NCBI GenBank assembly: GCA_003415625.1
Contig: PYIU01000001.1
Coordinates: 4,340,746-4,404,745, forward strand
Reading direction: 5' to 3'
Length of the DNA stretch: 64,000 nt
Source: Aquanectria penicillioides
Lineage: Eukaryota > Ascomycota > Sordariomycetes > Hypocreales > Nectriaceae
Part shown: one piece after another, positions 60,963-64,000 of the stretch
Position numbering within the stretch: the stretch's first letter is position 1
How the letters are laid out: each line of letters starts with the position of its first letter
The notes under the pieces: model-generated
What the model was told of the DNA's origin: nothing
The model's input: only the letters and a program-made list of their open reading frames with translations
Databases searched by the model: none
Position numbers and translations under genes: made by a program

Positions 60963-60994
60963 TTACCTACTATTTCACTTACCTACTATTTCAC
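60963..60994. repeat. 16-bp direct repeat in leader
   Basis: TTACCTACTATTTCAC occurs twice in tandem, then a partial third copy, ending about 20 bp before the start codon of the GAS1-like gene. Confidence 0.8.
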
Positions 60995-61018
60995 TTACCT
61001 CACTTTTACTCATTCAAA

Positions 61019-62064
61019 ATGCGTTATCAACTCATCTCTGCCGCTCTCTTCACCGTCGTGTCTGGCCACGGCGTTGTTACCTCAGTTGAGGGTGCTAACG
61101 GTGTCTCCATGCCAGGCTTGTCAAGTAAACCAGACCCGCAACTCCATCCAGATGAAAAAAGCCACCTTCTAACATAACTTGCAGTCGCCGACGGTACACC
61201 TCGTGATTGTTCTAGCAACGGATGCGGTTCCCAGGCGGACACCTCCATCATCCGGGATCGTGAGATCCGCAGCGGAGAGGTTGGCCCCCTCGGCCGTACT
61301 CAGGGCAATGGCCCCGTTGACCCCGCTGTTATGATTGCCAACTTCATGGGACAAGGCCAGGCACCAGTCAACAACGGCACTGGTTCTGGCGTTGAGGACA
61401 ACATCCCAAACAACATTGGGGCTAAACAGCGCCGTTCCATTCGCCGGGCCGAACACCGCCATGAGATCATGCAAAAGCGTCAGCTCGGAAACCTCCTTGG
61501 AGGACTCCTTGGCGGCGGCGGCAATAGCGCCAGCAAGGGACAGAAGACTTCGGAGCCTGAAGAGAAGAGTGTGGCCGCCACTGCTGGCGAAGGAGCCACG
61601 TCTGGCCTACCCACTGCTGCGGACGATGGCACTATCACCTTGAAGTATCGACAGGTATGCAATGCAGTCTTCGCTTGACAACTGCCCCGGTTTCTAACCC
61701 ACCTTCACAGATTAACCAAGACGGCGCTGGTCCCCTAACTGCGGACATCGACGGCACCTCGGGAGGCCAAGACGCGGCCGCTTTCCAGACGGCTCAGGTT
61801 ACGCAAGATGTTCCCGGCATTGGTTTTGGCGGTCTCTCCCTCGCCACCAACACTGACTTCGACGTCAAGGTCCAGATGCCCGAGGGAATGACATGCGAAG
61901 GAAGTGTTGGCGGTGCCAACAACGTCTGCATTGTACGTGTCCGCAACAGCGCTGCTGCTGGACCTTTTGGTGGTTCTGGTGCCTTTACCCAGTCGGCGGC
62001 TGCCCGTAAGCGAGCCATTGAGTACCGATTGAAGAAGCGCATGGAAATTAACCGCAAGAACTAA
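61019..62064 (+). CDS. Secreted GAS1/Egh16-like protein
   Basis: Member of the fungal GAS1/MAS3/Egh16 family, secreted proteins expressed at infection structures in several pathogens. Exons 61019-61124, 61185-61654 and 61711-62064 give 309 residues. A signal peptide covers residues 1-16 (MRYQLISAALFTVVSG). The mature protein would start HGVVTSVEGANGVSMPG, the family hallmark, followed by DGTPRDCSSNGCGSQADTS. A Gly-rich, low-complexity insertion lies near 145-165 (QLGNLLGGLLGGGG) after a KR site. Later come ITLKYRQINQDGAGPLTADI and MPEGMTCEGSVGGANNVCIV, with Cys residues for disulfides, and a basic tail. Both introns have CTAAC-type branches. The molecular function of the family is not established as far as I know. 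Confidence 0.85.
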
Positions 62065-62892
62065 GCGACGCAAGGCTGGCCTAGAAGCGTCGAGTTCTGA
62101 GGGACAAATAGAGGGGGGGAGGACATGTTAAAGGAATGATTGGTCACTCGTTTGTAACCTTGAGCTGTAGGCAAGAAATTTAACACTCATGAAGGGTAAA
62201 TGGAGTTTCATGTTGGGATGCTTTTTTTTTTCTTTGGGCCGAAAGTGAGTTTGTGTCCCATTGCAGGCAATGGATTACTTCACAGGTGCTTTGGCCATCT
62301 TGTAAACGAAATAAAGCAGAAACAATAAACATTGACAATGGAAAGTTGGGTGTGGAGTGGATCAAGGCATAGGCCGGTCAACCAAGAGGCGATCAGACGC
62401 CACGAAACGCCCTTGGGCAGATTGGAGTATGAGGCCTTGGGAGCCTGTGCAACACGGCCAACGAGAAGCAGGGAAGGTTTTTTTTTTTTTTAGAAACATT
62501 CCGAGGTGGAATGGAGAACTGGGAGATAGACAAGACTAAGAATATATTCACGCATACCTCGTGAACGCTATTTGGAAGACGCCAGCCGTGCGAACTTTGG
62601 TCGTGACAGTCGTTAAAAATAGGTAGAGTGTATATAAGACCTGAGCGCCGGTCCCAGATAAAGAAAAATGACAAAACAAAGCCGTGATAAAAAATGAAGT
62701 AGCAAAATGGACAGTGCAGGCAAACGCATGTGCTTGTCCAGTTTACAGCGATTAGATGCGGCATTCGAGAAACGCGTGGCGGATTGATAGGGATGAAGAA
62801 AAATGGCAGTGTACAAGTTGAGAGAGAAAAGAAATTCATGACCAGACGCGCCTGCAGCATGTGTATCCCGTTGCACAAAGCAATCGGGTTCT
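62065..62892. other. Convergent intergenic region
   Basis: 828 bp between the 3' ends of the GAS1-like gene and the RS-rich gene, with T and A runs. Nothing recognised. Confidence 0.45.
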
Positions 62893-64000
62893 TCACCAAC
62901 GACGGCTATCAACAAGATTAGCGTTCCAGGTTCTGACAAAATAAGGTACGGGGTCTCACCTATACGCCGAATCTAGTTTGGTCTGGCGTTTCCTGGGCTT
63001 GTTAGAGTTGCCAGTAGCTTGATGTCGCTTGCCCGCGTCGTCCTCGGGTGATTTTGATTTGACTGAACGACCGAGAAGTTCAGCCTCTAAGGAGTCTAAG
63101 CCAGAAGAAGCGTTTGATACAGATGACCTCCTCGATGAGAGCGATCTACTACGACTTCGATCTCGATTTCGATCCTTTGACTCCCGTTTTTCTCGTGATC
63201 TGTGAGGTTTGGCATCGGGGAGGTTTGCCCTGTATCTATCCGAGTCTGAAATATCATGTAGTACTCGTCCCCGGGTCCCCAGTGTATCCCATATGCCATT
63301 GCCTGGTCTGTCCTTTTGGTCTGTTGGGCCGCCGTGAGATGGACTGTGGGACTTCTGCCGTTTGTAAGGTCGTTCTTCGGGAGAAGAGCCACGGCTGAAA
63401 CTGTGTTTCCCGTGTCTGCCCTTTAAGCTATTGTTGTCTGGAGAGTCGCCATGATTAGACAGGTCACTCCGAGATGAGAACTTGCGTAATGGGTCGTCAG
63501 ATGGCAAATTGCCATCTCGAGAGAACGTTGGGTCCACCCCAATCGAGTCCCAGTGATCTGGTTCTTGAATTGGTTTGACATAGTCTTTAACGTTGTCTGC
63601 GTCGATGGATTCCAAGTCAATAGACTTGGAATCCAAACGTTTTGGTAGAATTGCTTCCTCAGCGTACTGTGTCTGGAGGGGTTTCCCCTCCTCATCGGAT
63701 GAATGATGAGCTTCTGGTTCTCTGAATTCTTCCTTTTCTGTCCAATCTATTTCATTCCTGGGTTTCTTTTCGGTAGTCTTTTCTGGCCTGCTTGTCGTCT
63801 GGCCTTGAAGGTTCACAGCATCATCGTCAGTTTGTTTCATGATGTTTGGCGCAGTGGCTTCAGGGCTCTGTTCGGTTTCGGCAGCTGCCATTGCTTGTTT
63901 CCGGCCTTCGGAAGGCGGAGATGGCGTGGGCTTCGGGATTTCCACGGCTTTGGGTTTGTTTCTACGATTTCCGTCCTCGTTCCTATGCTCCTGTGATCGA
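62893..64000 (-). CDS. RS-rich nuclear-type protein, 5' part beyond window
   Basis: Not recognised to family. On the minus strand the frame is open to the right edge, so the 5' end is missing. The main exon ends at 62960; a 54-bp intron (62906-62959, GTGAGA, GCTAATC, GATAG) leads to a last exon of only 13 bp (62905-62893) encoding the end of LDSAYSRRW. Without the splice the protein would stop one residue after LDSAY. The visible ~350 residues are disordered and polar: Pro-rich start, acidic middle (KSIDLESIDADNVKDYVKP, then DHWDSIGVDP), and a Ser/Arg/Asp-rich C-terminal part (RNRDRSRSRSLSSRRSS) ending in a basic motif. Such composition suggests an RNA-processing or chromatin factor, but this is inference only. 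Confidence 0.65.

Larger units (their letters stand above)
60513..61018. promoter_or_regulatory. Upstream region of the GAS1-like gene
   Basis: 506 bp between tRNA-Gln and the GAS1-like start. It holds a TATA box at 60812-60818 and a 16-bp direct repeat at 60963-60994 in the CT-rich leader. Confidence 0.5.

Overview
The window is nuclear DNA of a filamentous ascomycete (Pezizomycotina, most likely Sordariomycetes; Hypocreales is plausible but not proven). The evidence is protein-coding genes split by short introns (about 46-112 bp) with GTAAGT-like donors, CTAAC/CTGAC branch sites and YAG acceptors, together with Pezizomycotina-type families: a HET-domain protein, a GAS1/Egh16 protein, a DH-domain BUD3, a Zn2Cys6 regulator and an NCS1 permease. 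Genes lie on both strands with no operons.

Layout. 1-4645 has no supported gene (TG microsatellite, pyrimidine-rich strand). 4646-10437: THP3-like SAC3/GANP protein (-), VPS36 of ESCRT-II (+) and a CENP-B/Tc5 helix-turn-helix protein (-). 11834-20577: AYR1-like short-chain dehydrogenase (+), F-ATPase subunit ATP19 (-) head-to-head with mitochondrial fission protein MTP18 (+), AN1 zinc-finger/UBL protein CUZ1 (+), and nucleotide-excision-repair protein RAD4 (+). 20578-24216 is gene-poor. 24217-41537: RNF216-like RBR ubiquitin ligase (+), short DCC1-like protein (-), BUD3-type RhoGEF (+), REV7 HORMA protein (-), FUB1/PI31 proteasome regulator (+) and importin KAP114 (-). 41538-45184 is gene-free. 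45185-51583: NCS1 uracil/allantoin-type permease, a small coiled-coil orphan and a HET-domain gene, all (+). 52001-52867 holds three identical tRNA-Thr(AGT) genes. 53575-58888: a DHA2-type MFS transporter with two frame breaks (-) and a Zn2Cys6 regulator (+). 60441-64000: tRNA-Gln(CTG) (-), a secreted GAS1/Egh16-like protein (+) and the 3' part of an RS-rich nuclear-type protein (-) running off the window.

Most of the window is conserved housekeeping sequence (mRNA export, endosomal sorting, DNA repair, polarity, nuclear import, proteasome). The accessory part is 47-62 kb. Three frame breaks lie in C/G homopolymers, each missing one base (VPS36 once, the CENP-B-like gene twice); this looks more like homopolymer undercalling than biology. 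The MFS gene's two breaks are not of that type and it may be a real pseudogene. I did not find a convincing new multi-gene system. The best leads are the HET gene with its orphan coiled-coil neighbour, the short DCC1, and the GAS1-like protein with a predicted N-terminal histidine.
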